Assembly (NCBI GenBank): GCA_018715395.1
Contig: DVLQ01000081.1
Coordinates: forward strand, 1 to 47,742
From: Candidatus Coprocola pullicola
GTDB lineage: Bacteria > Bacillota > Clostridia > Lachnospirales > Anaerotignaceae
Direction: 5' to 3'
Length of the DNA: 47,742 nucleotides
Part shown: positions 8,732 through 17,951 of the stretch, one piece after another
How positions within the stretch are numbered: the first letter of the stretch is position 1
Layout: every line of letters begins with the position of its first letter
The notes under the pieces: generated by a model
Seen by the model: only the letters and a program-made list of their open reading frames with translations
What the model was told of the DNA's origin: nothing
Database searches by the model: none
Position numbers and translations under genes: made by a program

Positions 8732-8764
8732 AAAAAAGAAAGCATTTTTAATGCTTTCTTTTTT
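8732..8764. terminator. Bidirectional terminator after carB-dapF
   Basis: Symmetric stem AAAAAAGAAAGCAT/ATGCTTTCTTTTTT with a TTTTA loop. T runs on both strands let it serve carB-dapF from the right and, before the IS insertion, the EamA gene from the left. Confidence 0.88.
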
Positions 8765-8771
8765 AGTTATA

Positions 8772-11700
8772 TTAAATTTCTACAATACCTTCATAAACTT
8801 TTTCTGCTTTACCAGAAAGGTAAACGCTCTCATCAGTATATTTAATGAGTAAATCGCCACCTTTTAGTTTGACTGTAATTTGTTTGTCTTTATTACAATA
8901 GCCATTTAGTACAGCGGCAACAGCGGCGGCACAAGCGCCAGTGCCACAAGACCAAGTTTCGCCACTGCCTCTTTCCCAAACACGCATTTTTAATGTAGTA
9001 GTGTTAATAATCTGTACAAATTCTACATTCACTCTTTCTGGAAAAAGAGGGCTATATTCAAAAGCAGGTCCGATTTTTTCAATGTCTAAGTTATCCAGAT
9101 TATTCCAAAATACAACGGCATGAGGATTGCCCATAGATACACAAGTGATGCTATATTCCTTTTCTTCTATTGTAACAGGGTAGTTTAATACATTGTTAAA
9201 TTGTAATCCCCTTATTTTAACTGGAATTTGTTCAGGGTCCAGTATTGCTTTTCCCATATCCACAGTAGCAAAATCTACAACACCGTTTTGTACAAAAAGT
9301 TTTACTTCTTTGATACCGGAAAGGGTTTCTATTGTCATATTTGTTTTTGGTACAAAACCATTTTCATAAACATACTTACCAATACAACGAAGGGCATTTC
9401 CACACATTTTGCCTTCACTACCATCTAAGTTATACATTCTCATTTTTACATCTGCCACATCAGATTTTTCCATCAATACAACACCATCGCCACCAATACC
9501 AAAGTGCCTATGAGAAAGAGAAACTGCAAGGGATTCTGGGCTTGTAATTTCGTTTCCGTCTAAGCAGTTGAAATAGATATAATCATTACCACAAGCAGAC
9601 ATTTTTGTGAAAGCAAGTTTCATTCTTTTTTCACGCATATGGTTGATATCTACCAATTCTGTGCTGTATTCAGAAAAACGGCTGATTAAACTGTCTGCCA
9701 AAGCGTTTGCTGTATCAATAGAAGTCAAACAAGGAATAGAATGTTCCACTGCAAGACGACGAATTTTAACACTATCAAGGCTTGGCAAACGTCCCTTAGA
9801 AGAAGTAGAAATAATATAGTTAATTTTTCCGCTTTCTAAAAGTACTTTTGAATTATCCTTTGATTCATGTATTTTGTTTACTACTTTGACATTGATGCCT
9901 GCTTGCAAAAGCACATTTGCAGTGCCTTTTGTAGCATAAAGTTCAAATCCCAGAGAAGCATATTTTTTAACAATATCTACAATTTCTGCTTTGTCGCTGT
10001 CACGGACTGTTACAAATAAAGCACCATGTTTTTTCATTTTATAACCAGCGGCAATCAAACCCTTGTAAAGAGCTTCACTCAATGTTTTTCCGATTCCAAG
10101 CACTTCGCCAGTAGATTTCATTTCAGGACCCAACTGCACGTCAACGTCAATCAGTTTTTCAAAAGAGAATACAGGTACTTTTACAGCAACATAAGGAGGA
10201 GTTTTGTAAAGACCTGTGCCATAACCCATGTCTTTGAGTTTTTCTCCAAGCATTGCTCTGGTTGCTAAGTCTACCATAGGCACGCCGGTTACTTTGCTGA
10301 TGTAAGGGATTGTTCTGGAAGAACGAGGATTTACTTCAATTACATAAATTTGATTTTCATAAATAACATATTGTATATTGACAAGACCTTTTGTTTTTAA
10401 TGAAACTGCGAGATTTCTGGTATATTCAATCAATTTTTGAGTCAATTCGCCACTGACATTCCAAGCAGGATACACTGCAATAGAATCTCCGGAGTGGATT
10501 CCCGCTCTTTCAATGTGCTCCATAATACCGGGAATCAAAATATCTTCACCATCGCAGATAGCGTCCACTTCTATTTCAACACCCATAAGGTATTTATCAA
10601 TCAAAATGGGATTTTCGATGTTATGAGAAAGTATGATTTGCATATATTCTCTAATATCTTCATCGCTGTGAGCAATAATCATATTTTGACCGCCAAGAAC
10701 GTAAGAAGGACGCATCAAAACAGGATAGCCTAGATTATTTGCCACTTTTAGAGCATCTTCTGTTCTCATAACAGTATAGCCGGAGGGACGTTCAATATTT
10801 AAAGATTCTAAAAGTTCATCAAAACGTTCTCTGTCTTCAGCAGCATCAATACTGTCAGCCGGAGTTCCTAATATGTTGATGCCGCTTTTCTCTAAAAACT
10901 TTGTTAATTTAATTGCTGTTTGTCCACCAAAAGCTACTACAACACCATAAGGTTTTTCTGTATTGATAATGTTCATAACATCTTCCGGAGTCAAAGCGTC
11001 AAAATAAAGTCTGTCGGCTGTGTCAAAGTCTGTGGAAACAGTTTCCGGATTATTATTTGCAATGACTACGTCATATCCTGCGTCTTTTAATGCCCAAACA
11101 CAGTGGACAGAAGCATAGTCAAATTCAATACCTTGTCCAATACGGATAGGACCGGAACCAAAAACAATGACAGTTGGTTTTGCAGAAGCTTTTTCTTTGA
11201 TGTGTTCCAAAGCCTCGTTTTCTGTGTCATAAGTAGAATAAAAATAGGGTGTTTCTGCATGGAATTCGGCAGCACAAGTATCTACCATTTTAAATACGGC
11301 ATGAATGGGATTTTGTATTTTTTGTTTTGAAATTCTTTCAATCACTTTATCCGGATAACCCAGCTTTTTACCTTTTAAATAAAGAGCATCATCTAATGTG
11401 GATTTAGATAATATTTTTTCATATGTCACAAGATTTTGTAATTTGTACAAAAACCACTCATCAATTTTTGTAATATTATGGATTTCTTCTACAGCAATAC
11501 CTCTTTGTAATGCTTCAAATACTACAAAAAGTCTTTCATCATCGCAAACATGGACTTTTTGTAATATTTGTTCTGTAGAAAGTTCCTTTAGTTTTGGTAA
11601 ATTTAAGCTATCCAGTGAAATTTCAGCTCCTCTGACTGCTTTCATAATAGCCATTTCAAAATTAGGAGCAATTGCCATGACTTCTCCTGTAGCTTTCATT

Positions 11701-12824
11701 TGCGTGCCTAAAAGACGCTTTGCATATACAAATTTGTCAAAAGGCCATTTTGGAAGTTTTACAACAACATAGTCCAGTGCCGGTTCAAAACAAGCATAAG
11801 TATTGCCTGTAACAGCATTTTTGATTTCATCTAATGTATAACCGATAGCAATTTTGGCGGCTACCTTTGCAATGGGGTAGCCCGTTGCTTTGGAAGCCAG
11901 TGCGGAAGAACGAGAAACACGAGGGTTTACTTCTATTACAGCATATTCAAAACTGTCTGGATTTAAAGCAAATTGGCAGTTGCAGCCGCCTTCTACTCCA
12001 AGAGCGGAAATAATATTTAAAGAAGCAGAACGAAGCATTTGATATTCTTTATCTGCCAATGTAACAGCAGGAGCAATGACAATGGAATCTCCAGTGTGAA
12101 CGCCCACAGGGTCAAAGTTTTCCATACTACAAATTGTAATTACATTTCCTTTACTGTCACGCATTACTTCAAATTCAATTTCTTTCCAACCGGAAATACA
12201 TTTTTCTACTAAAATCTGTGTGATAGGGGAAAGACGTAAACCATTTGAAGCAATTTCTATCAACTCAGTTTCATTATGGCAGATACCGCCGCCAGTTCCG
12301 CCCAATGTAAAGGCAGGACGAATGATAACAGGATAACCTATTTTTTCTGTAAAAGAGATGGCGTCTTCCAATGTATTTACTACTTCTGAAGGAATGACAG
12401 GCTCTCCAATCTCAAGCATGGTATCTTTAAACATTTGTCTGTCTTCTGCTTTATCAATGGTAGCAGGGTTTGCGCCTAATAATTTGACATGATGTTTTTC
12501 TAAAAAGCCTTCTTTTGCTAACTGCATAGAAAGAGTTAAACCTGTTTGTCCGCCCAATGTAGAAAGAACACTGTCAGGTTTTTCTTTTTCAATAATTCTT
12601 TTTAATGTATCAATGGTGAGAGGTTCGATATAAATACGGTCAGCCATTGCTTTGTCTGTCATAATGGTAGCGGGGTTGCTGTTTACAAGCACTACTTCTA
12701 AGCCTTCTTCCCGAAGGGTACGGCAGGCCTGTGTACCAGCATAGTCAAATTCTGCGGCTTGTCCAATGACAATAGGACCAGAACCAATCACTAAAACTTT
12801 TTTAATATCTTGTCTTAATGGCAT
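8772..12824 (-). CDS. carB-dapF: Carbamoyl-phosphate synthase large subunit fused to diaminopimelate epimerase
   Basis: One 1350-aa frame. Residues 1-1067 are a complete CarB: two ATP-grasp halves (each opening VLVIGSGPIVIGQ or VIVFGSGPIRIGQ) and the C-terminal allosteric MGS-like domain ending STELVDINHMREKR. Residues 1068-1350 are a complete 283-aa DapF: FTKMSACGNDYI, catalytic Cys1141 in MCGNALRC and Cys1293 in GSGETWSCGTGAC. CarB makes carbamoyl phosphate for arginine and pyrimidines; DapF makes meso-diaminopimelate for lysine and peptidoglycan. No Shine-Dalgarno is visible before the DapF methionine (9623), so separate translation looks unlikely. The start ATG overlaps the carA stop (TAATG), with GGAGG upstream. 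I know of no functional link that explains the fusion. Confidence 0.9.
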   Translation of the reverse strand: MPLRQDIKKVLVIGSGPIVIGQAAEFDYAGTQACRTLREEGLEVVLVNSNPATIMTDKAMADRIYIEPLTIDTLKRIIEKEKPDSVLSTLGGQTGLTLSMQLAKEGFLEKHHVKLLGANPATIDKAEDRQMFKDTMLEIGEPVIPSEVVNTLEDAISFTEKIGYPVIIRPAFTLGGTGGGICHNETELIEIASNGLRLSPITQILVEKCISGWKEIEFEVMRDSKGNVITICSMENFDPVGVHTGDSIVIAPAVTLADKEYQMLRSASLNIISALGVEGGCNCQFALNPDSFEYAVIEVNPRVSRSSALASKATGYPIAKVAAKIAIGYTLDEIKNAVTGNTYACFEPALDYVVVKLPKWPFDKFVYAKRLLGTQMKATGEVMAIAPNFEMAIMKAVRGAEISLDSLNLPKLKELSTEQILQKVHVCDDERLFVVFEALQRGIAVEEIHNITKIDEWFLYKLQNLVTYEKILSKSTLDDALYLKGKKLGYPDKVIERISKQKIQNPIHAVFKMVDTCAAEFHAETPYFYSTYDTENEALEHIKEKASAKPTVIVFGSGPIRIGQGIEFDYASVHCVWALKDAGYDVVIANNNPETVSTDFDTADRLYFDALTPEDVMNIINTEKPYGVVVAFGGQTAIKLTKFLEKSGINILGTPADSIDAAEDRERFDELLESLNIERPSGYTVMRTEDALKVANNLGYPVLMRPSYVLGGQNMIIAHSDEDIREYMQIILSHNIENPILIDKYLMGVEIEVDAICDGEDILIPGIMEHIERAGIHSGDSIAVYPAWNVSGELTQKLIEYTRNLAVSLKTKGLVNIQYVIYENQIYVIEVNPRSSRTIPYISKVTGVPMVDLATRAMLGEKLKDMGYGTGLYKTPPYVAVKVPVFSFEKLIDVDVQLGPEMKSTGEVLGIGKTLSEALYKGLIAAGYKMKKHGALFVTVRDSDKAEIVDIVKKYASLGFELYATKGTANVLLQAGINVKVVNKIHESKDNSKVLLESGKINYIISTSSKGRLPSLDSVKIRRLAVEHSIPCLTSIDTANALADSLISRFSEYSTELVDINHMREKRMKLAFTKMSACGNDYIYFNCLDGNEITSPESLAVSLSHRHFGIGGDGVVLMEKSDVADVKMRMYNLDGSEGKMCGNALRCIGKYVYENGFVPKTNMTIETLSGIKEVKLFVQNGVVDFATVDMGKAILDPEQIPVKIRGLQFNNVLNYPVTIEEKEYSITCVSMGNPHAVVFWNNLDNLDIEKIGPAFEYSPLFPERVNVEFVQIINTTTLKMRVWERGSGETWSCGTGACAAAVAAVLNGYCNKDKQITVKLKGGDLLIKYTDESVYLSGKAEKVYEGIVEI

Positions 12825-13903
12825 TATTTATTACCTCCCATCAATGTAATAAAGCGGTCAAATAAAAACATAGTATCTCTTGGGCCACCGTTTGCCTCTG
12901 GGTGAAATTGTACCGTAAAAACAGGCATTTCTTGATAGTCTATGCCTTCGCAGGTGCCGTCGTTAGCATTGATAAAACGCACTTTGCACTCTGAAGAAAG
13001 AGTCTGAGAATCCACTGCATAACCGTGATTTTGGCTGGTGATATAAACATTTCCTGTAATCAAATCTTTGACAGGTTGATTTGCACCTCTGTGACCATAT
13101 TTTAATTTTACTGTATGAGCGCCCATTGCAAGAGCAACCAACTGATGCCCCAGACAAATTCCAAATGTAGGGATATTTGTTTTTAACAATTTTTTTAATT
13201 CAGAAATAATTTGTGTATTTTCACTAGGGTCGCCAGGACCATTTGAAAGCATGATGCCATCTGGGTTTAAAGCTATAATTTCTTCACAAGTAGTATAAGC
13301 AGGCACTGTAATGACTTCACAGCCCCGATTTACAAGTTCTTGACAGATATGTTTTTTGGCGCCAAAGTCCATCAAAACCACTTTCTTTTTAGGTGATGAA
13401 GGGGTGGTAGTAGTGATTTGCTTGCAAGTAGTATTTTTTACGGCATCTGTTACACGATAATTTTTTAATTCTGCAACAATAGTGTCTATATCATCAATAG
13501 AATTGACAATACGAGCATTCATAACGCCATATTCTCTTATAATTTTTGTAAGACGTCTGGTATCAATGCCATAAAGACCAATGATATGGCTGTTCTTTAA
13601 AAAAGTGTCAAGATTCCCTTCCGAACGAAAATTTGAGGGTTCCTGACACCATTCTCTGACGATATATGCTTTCACATGAGGCTGTGCACTTTCAAAATCG
13701 GCAGGAATGACACCATAATTGCCAATCAAAGGAAATGTCTGCACAACAATTTGTCCATAATAGCTAGGGTCTGTTAATGTTTCAAGATAGCCTGTCATGG
13801 CTGTAGCAAAAACAATTTCACCTGTTATTTCGCCATCTGCACCAAAGGCATTTCCTTCAAAAAACTGACCATTTTCCAACACAAGATATACTTTTTTTTC
13901 CAT
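12824..13903 (-). CDS. carA: Carbamoyl-phosphate synthase small subunit (glutaminase)
   Basis: Hydrolyses glutamine and channels ammonia to CarB. 359 aa: N-terminal CPSase_sm domain (VLENGQFFEGNAFG, TGYLETLTDPSY), then a class-I glutamine amidotransferase with the nucleophile Cys in FGICLGHQLVALAMG and the His/Glu of VQFHPEANGGP. I start at the ATG at 13903, six bases after GGAGGA; an upstream in-frame ATG (13921) precedes that site. Translation is coupled to carB-dapF by a one-base overlap. Regulation may act in the 5' leader, which holds two inverted repeats, but I see no PyrR or arginine-box consensus. Confidence 0.94.
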   Translation of the reverse strand: MEKKVYLVLENGQFFEGNAFGADGEITGEIVFATAMTGYLETLTDPSYYGQIVVQTFPLIGNYGVIPADFESAQPHVKAYIVREWCQEPSNFRSEGNLDTFLKNSHIIGLYGIDTRRLTKIIREYGVMNARIVNSIDDIDTIVAELKNYRVTDAVKNTTCKQITTTTPSSPKKKVVLMDFGAKKHICQELVNRGCEVITVPAYTTCEEIIALNPDGIMLSNGPGDPSENTQIISELKKLLKTNIPTFGICLGHQLVALAMGAHTVKLKYGHRGANQPVKDLITGNVYITSQNHGYAVDSQTLSSECKVRFINANDGTCEGIDYQEMPVFTVQFHPEANGGPRDTMFLFDRFITLMGGNK

Positions 13904-13950
13904 TTTCATTCCTCCGGTCATTACGCTAGGGTTTCAAATGATATCAAATT

Positions 13951-14034
13951 TGCTGTTTTAAAAAACAGCACACAAAAGTACTGTATGATATACACAGTTT
14001 TATACATTTTATAGCATGAAAAAGGGTTTGTCCA
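13951..14034 (-). promoter_or_regulatory. carA promoter and leader palindromes
   Basis: On the minus strand: TGGACA (14034-14029), 17 bases, TAAAAT (14011-14006). Downstream are an imperfect palindrome CTGTGTATATCATACAG (13997-13981) near the expected start of transcription and a 9-bp-arm inverted repeat TGCTGTTTT/AAAACAGCA (13970-13951). Either could be an operator. The regulator is unknown. The rest of the carA-purA gap (14035-14218) is AT-rich with nothing I can name. Confidence 0.55.
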
Positions 14035-14218
14035 GTAGCAATTTTACCAGTAAAGCAATCTTTTTTTAACAAGAAAGTATTGCTATACAATATAAATAAT
14101 ATAAAAACAAGAAAAAGAAAAATAAAACATCAAAATTTATTATTTTTAATAATAAAAAAGAGTAAAATTATACAATATGAATAAAAAAGCAAAAAAAATA
14201 ACATTAGAAATTTTTTAT

Positions 14219-14258
14219 GACATAAAAAAAGGGGAGTCATATGCCCCTTTTTTATGTA
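14219..14258. terminator. Terminator after purA
   Basis: CATAAAAAAAGGGG against CCCCTTTTTTTATG around an AGTCATATG loop. T runs flank both sides. Confidence 0.85.
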
Positions 14259-14266
14259 TGTTATTT

Positions 14267-15541
14267 TTAATACATTACAATATATTCTTCTCTTGCAGCA
14301 CCCACAGAAACATATTTAATACGACATTGTGCCAATTCTTCCATATATCTGATATAGGATAAAGCGGCAGAAGGCAAATCCCCTGGTTTTCTACAGTTTG
14401 AAATATCACAATGCCAGCCATCAACATATTCAATAACAGGCTTTGCAAGTGCTAATTCGGCAGAATAAGGAAATTCTGTTGTTTTTTTACCATTAATGGT
14501 ATAGGCTGTACAAACAGGGATTTTTTCTAAATAAGAAAGTACGTCTAGTTTTGTTAAAGCCACTTCATCACAGCCTTGTATACGAACGCCATAGCGAGAA
14601 GCAACTGCGTCAAAAGGTCCAACACGTCTTGGTCTGCCTGTTGCAGCGCCATATTCTCCGCCGGCAGCACGCAATGCTTCTCCTTCTTCTCCGAAAAGCT
14701 CAACGGTAAAAGGACCTTCTCCAACACAAGAAGAATATGCCTTCATAATACCAATGGTATTTGTCAATTTTAAATTTGGCACACCTGCACCAATAGGAGC
14801 ATATGCAGCAATGGTAGAAGAAGAAGAGGTATAAGGATAAATACCAAAATCAATATCTCTTAAAGCGCCAAGCTGTGCTTCAAACATAACTTTTTTTCCT
14901 TCTTTTACGGCATTGTTTAAATAAGTTCCGGTATCGCAAATATAATCTTTAAATTCCTCAGCATATTTGTCTAACCATGCAATCATATCTTCATAGCTTA
15001 CTTCTTTTGCCCCATATACTTTTGTAATAGTCAGATTTTTCCATGTTAATATTGTTTTTAAAGCAGATTTGTATTGTTCAGGATGAAGTAAATCACCCAT
15101 ACGAATACATTTTTTCATATATTTGTCTCCATAAACAGGAGAAATGCCACGTCTTGTAGAACCAAATTTAGCATCTCCAAGACGGTCTTCTTCTAAAATA
15201 TCCAATTGTTTGTGATATGGCATACAAATAATTGCTCTATCGCTGATTTTTAAATTTTCAGGTGTAATTTTAACGCCAGCGTCTGTCAATTTTTTCTTTT
15301 CACCACTTAAATGTTCTAGGTCAATTACCATGCCTGCTCCCATAATATTGACAACTTCTTCTCGAAGAATACCAGAAGGCAAAAGGTTTAATATAAATTT
15401 TCCTTTATCGTTAATTACAGTGTGTCCTGCATTGTTGCCTCCTTGATAACGAGAAACGATATCATAATTTTCAGACAGAAGGTCTACCATTCTGCCCTTT
15501 CCTTCATCTCCCCAGTTGATGCCAACTATTGATGTTAACAT
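14267..15541 (-). CDS. purA: Adenylosuccinate synthetase
   Basis: Joins IMP and aspartate using GTP to give adenylosuccinate, the first committed step to AMP. 424 aa. Motifs: the N-terminal GTP loop GINWGDEGKG with the catalytic Asp, NNAGHTV with the catalytic His, STRRGISPVYGDKY, EAQLGALRDIDFG, SVGAAREEYI at the C-terminus. I start at the ATG at 15541, giving MLTSIVGINWGDEG, because a longer frame to 15616 adds only a non-conserved tail and runs over the promoter (TTGATT, 18 bases, TATAAT at 15616-15587). It stands alone with its own promoter and terminator. Confidence 0.95.
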   Translation of the reverse strand: MLTSIVGINWGDEGKGRMVDLLSENYDIVSRYQGGNNAGHTVINDKGKFILNLLPSGILREEVVNIMGAGMVIDLEHLSGEKKKLTDAGVKITPENLKISDRAIICMPYHKQLDILEEDRLGDAKFGSTRRGISPVYGDKYMKKCIRMGDLLHPEQYKSALKTILTWKNLTITKVYGAKEVSYEDMIAWLDKYAEEFKDYICDTGTYLNNAVKEGKKVMFEAQLGALRDIDFGIYPYTSSSSTIAAYAPIGAGVPNLKLTNTIGIMKAYSSCVGEGPFTVELFGEEGEALRAAGGEYGAATGRPRRVGPFDAVASRYGVRIQGCDEVALTKLDVLSYLEKIPVCTAYTINGKKTTEFPYSAELALAKPVIEYVDGWHCDISNCRKPGDLPSAALSYIRYMEELAQCRIKYVSVGAAREEYIVMY

Positions 15542-15586
15542 AAAATAAAGCACATCCTTTCCAATGTGGTAAACTGCAACATATAG

Positions 15587-15616
15587 ATTATAGTATAGTT
15601 TGGTAGATAAAATCAA
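15587..15616 (-). promoter_or_regulatory. Promoter of purA
   Basis: Minus strand: TTGATT (15616-15611), 18 bases, TATAAT (15592-15587). It supports the shorter purA start. Confidence 0.6.
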
Positions 15617-16052
15617 GTTTTTCTGTTATAGAAATATTTTATAGCATTTATAAAAAATATTTATTTTATGTCAGAGTATTATTTTTTTAATGTAATAAAA
15701 GGAGATAAACAATAGAGAAAAAAGTGTGGCAGAATCATAAAAAAAGTCATAAGAAAACTTACAAAAATGGACAAAAAATAGTAAGGATTTACTATCATTT
15801 AACAAAGCAATTAGACTTAAAAGAAAAGAAAGCATTGAAAAATGAAAACCAGCATAAAATTATTTGATTTAAGAGAAAACATTGAATAAAAAAATTATAC
15901 AGACATCTAAAAAATACAAAAAATAAAGACAAAGCAGATTTCAAAAAAAGTATTAGTTTTTTAGACAACCATTAAATTTAAAATAATAGATAGCATAATC
16001 CTATTTATTAAATCTTATAAAAAATCTATATACTTGATAAGGGCAAATATAT
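15617..16052. other. AT-rich intergenic stretch with one candidate non-ATG small frame
   Basis: No recognisable gene. At 15700-15707 AAAGGAG precedes a 51-codon open frame that begins with ATA at 15712 and stops at 15867. Its product would be very basic (many Lys, plus His and Asn). It is either a decayed gene or chance in AT-rich DNA. Confidence 0.4.
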
Positions 16053-16054
16053 GA

Positions 16055-16108
16055 AAAACAGTCTCTTTGTAACAATATATTTTAAAATATGTTATAAAGG
16101 GACTGTCA
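16055..16108 (-). terminator. Terminator after the degV-HAD pair
   Basis: Long stem, ACAGTC.CTTT.TAACA paired with its near-complement around TTTTAAAA. On the minus strand it is followed by TTTTTC, so it ends the leftward transcript. Confidence 0.75.
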
Positions 16109-16111
16109 TGA

Positions 16112-16747
16112 TTATAATAATTCTTTATAAGAATAAATATAACGGTCTGCTAATTGTTGTATTTGTAATTTATCTTCAGCACGAGTATTTTCTGATACTG
16201 CAATGACGTAAAAATTATCTTTCTTAGCAGTGTCAATTGCATAAAGCGCATCTTCAAATATAATTGTATTTTCTTTTTTTCCTCCCAAGCGTTGCATAGT
16301 AATAGAAAAAGCTTCTCTATCGTTTTTTGTTAGACCCATTTCTGTACAGGTAGCAATAAATGAAAAGTATTTTATAATGTCAAGACGCTTCATAGCAGAA
16401 AAAATATAGGAAGGCTCAGAAGCAGTCAAAATACACATTTTTGAACCATTTTGTTTTTCTTTTTCTAAATATTGTTTGGCATAAGGTTTTAATGGTACTG
16501 CACAGCGGTATTGCTGTGCCACCATACTAATGATTTCTGTTACAATTTCATCTACTTCTTTTGAAATGGAAAATTGTTTTTTGAAATAAGCGGCTGTTTC
16601 CGGCAGTGTTTGTTTTTTGACAATTTCATTTAAGTTATCAGGAGCATTTAAATTATATTTTTGAATATATTCTCCAGCAATATTTTTCCAAACAGGCATA
16701 GAATCAATGAGTGTGCCATCTAAATCGAATATGATATGTTTTTTCAT
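16112..16747 (-). CDS. HAD-superfamily hydrolase (phosphatase-like, subfamily IA)
   Basis: 211 aa. Motif I is FDLDGTLIDS (nucleophile and acid Asp), motif II is ILTASEP, motif III is the lysine in GLTKNDREAF, and motif IV is IFEDALYAIDTAKK. The helical cap follows motif I, as in phosphoglycolate phosphatase and beta-phosphoglucomutase relatives. Small sugar phosphates or phosphoglycolate are plausible substrates, but none can be assigned. The start ATG overlaps the DegV stop (ATGA) and its ribosome site AAGGAG lies inside degV, so the two are translationally coupled. Confidence 0.87.
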   Translation of the reverse strand: MKKHIIFDLDGTLIDSMPVWKNIAGEYIQKYNLNAPDNLNEIVKKQTLPETAAYFKKQFSISKEVDEIVTEIISMVAQQYRCAVPLKPYAKQYLEKEKQNGSKMCILTASEPSYIFSAMKRLDIIKYFSFIATCTEMGLTKNDREAFSITMQRLGGKKENTIIFEDALYAIDTAKKDNFYVIAVSENTRAEDKLQIQQLADRYIYSYKELL

Positions 16748-17649
16748 TTTTGATACTCCTTCAAATAAGTTTCAAATTTTTTTACAATACAAATACCCAG
16801 TGTCATAGGTCCTGTATGTGTTGCAATGGTTGCACCAATCTGAAAAGGCTGCAATAAAGGCAAGTTTGGTAAACTTTTTTGAATGATTTCAGTAAAAGGA
16901 GCAATTTCTGTTTCATCGTTAGTTATACCAATCGTAGCAACAAAATCTGTTTCATCTAAATGACTTTGTAAAATATAATTTTTTGTCAATTCTGATAATT
17001 TTATCATAGCTTTTTTTCGATTTCTGACAACTCCTGCTTTGTTAATTTCTCCATCTTTTAATACAATGAGAGGTTTAATATTTAAAATACTGCCGGAAAC
17101 AGAAGCGACTTTTCCGATTCTGCCACCTTTTTGTAAATATGCTAATGTGCCGATTACAAAAAAAATACGGCTGTCTTTTTTGGTTTTTTCAACATAGTCG
17201 TGTACCTGTTCCAAAGAATAACCACTTTGCGCCATGCGGGCTGCCTCTCTTACAAGCAAATACTGAGAGCCTGTTGCCGCCCAAGAATTTTCGATATATA
17301 TGACAGCGTTTGGATAATTTTCTTTTAATATTTCTTTGGCGGAAACGGCAGATTGAAAAGAACCGCTTAAAGTGTCTGTGATGGTAAAGCAGAGAATATC
17401 TTTACCGGCTTCTAAAGCAGGTGTAAAAGCATTGATATAATCTTGTACAGAAGGTAGAGAGGTTTTTGGAAATATATTTTCCTCTAATATTTTTTTATAA
17501 AATAGATTTAAAGAAAGTTCTTCAATTTCTTTTTGATATGTTTTTTGATCTAATGAGACATAAAAAGGAATGATTGTAATATGATATTTTTCTGCTACTT
17601 CTTTGGGAATATCAGCAGCGCCGTCGCTAAAAATTTCAAATGCAGACAT
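16744..17649 (-). CDS. DegV-family fatty-acid-binding protein
   Basis: 301 aa, the usual DegV length. N-terminal FSDGAADIPKE is the family opening, KTSLPSVQDY and DTLSGSFQSA are the lipid head-group-binding Thr/Ser motifs, and THTGPMTLGI is the conserved C-terminal site. Members such as FakB bind a fatty acid and present it to the kinase FakA. No fakA is in the window. Start ATG behind AAGGAGG. It forms a two-gene operon with the HAD phosphatase; that pairing gives no clear functional link. Confidence 0.92.
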   Translation of the reverse strand: MSAFEIFSDGAADIPKEVAEKYHITIIPFYVSLDQKTYQKEIEELSLNLFYKKILEENIFPKTSLPSVQDYINAFTPALEAGKDILCFTITDTLSGSFQSAVSAKEILKENYPNAVIYIENSWAATGSQYLLVREAARMAQSGYSLEQVHDYVEKTKKDSRIFFVIGTLAYLQKGGRIGKVASVSGSILNIKPLIVLKDGEINKAGVVRNRKKAMIKLSELTKNYILQSHLDETDFVATIGITNDETEIAPFTEIIQKSLPNLPLLQPFQIGATIATHTGPMTLGICIVKKFETYLKEYQK

Positions 17650-17764
17650 AGTATGCCTCCTTAAAAAATAGTTTGTTTATATATGTTATGATAACAAATA
17701 TTATAGTGCTTTTCAATTCAAATATTCCGATAAGTAGTATAAAAAACTATGTAACAAAAATATA

Positions 17765-17888
17765 TTGACTTTTTTATATATTATTGTTAAAATAAAATTT
17801 TTAATTTTTTTATTATACTATGATATACTAAAATAAATAGAAATTTTTTAATGGTTACAAAAAAGCAGTGTATTACTGCTTTTTTGTA
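17765..17888 (+). ncRNA. Candidate short transcript or attenuated leader upstream of carD
   Basis: A promoter-like TTGACT, 17 bases, TAAAAT (17765-17793) is followed about 65 bases later by a stem AAAAAGCAGT/ACTGCTTTTTT with a T run (17858-17887). The gap lies between divergent genes degV and carD, where no upstream plus-strand gene needs a terminator. This would yield an RNA of about 90 nt, or a conditional leader for carD. Both are inferences from sequence. Confidence 0.45.
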
Positions 17889-17951
17889 TTTTTTAGTAAG
17901 TTTTTGGGTAAACTTTGTTTATAGTAAAATGAATAGAAAAGGAGGATATTT

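Noticed and set aside
9600..9660. CarB-DapF as a possible sequencing frameshift of two genes
   Set aside because: The frame is continuous, both domains are complete, and no stop or ribosome site is visible at the junction; a wrong base turning a stop into sense remains possible but is not indicated.
13904..14034. Arginine box or PyrR site before carA
   Set aside because: The palindromes seen do not match either consensus; left as unassigned inverted repeats.
14177..14362. 61-residue plus-strand frame across the purA terminator
   Set aside because: No ribosome site; it crosses a terminator and overlaps the purA 3' end in antisense.
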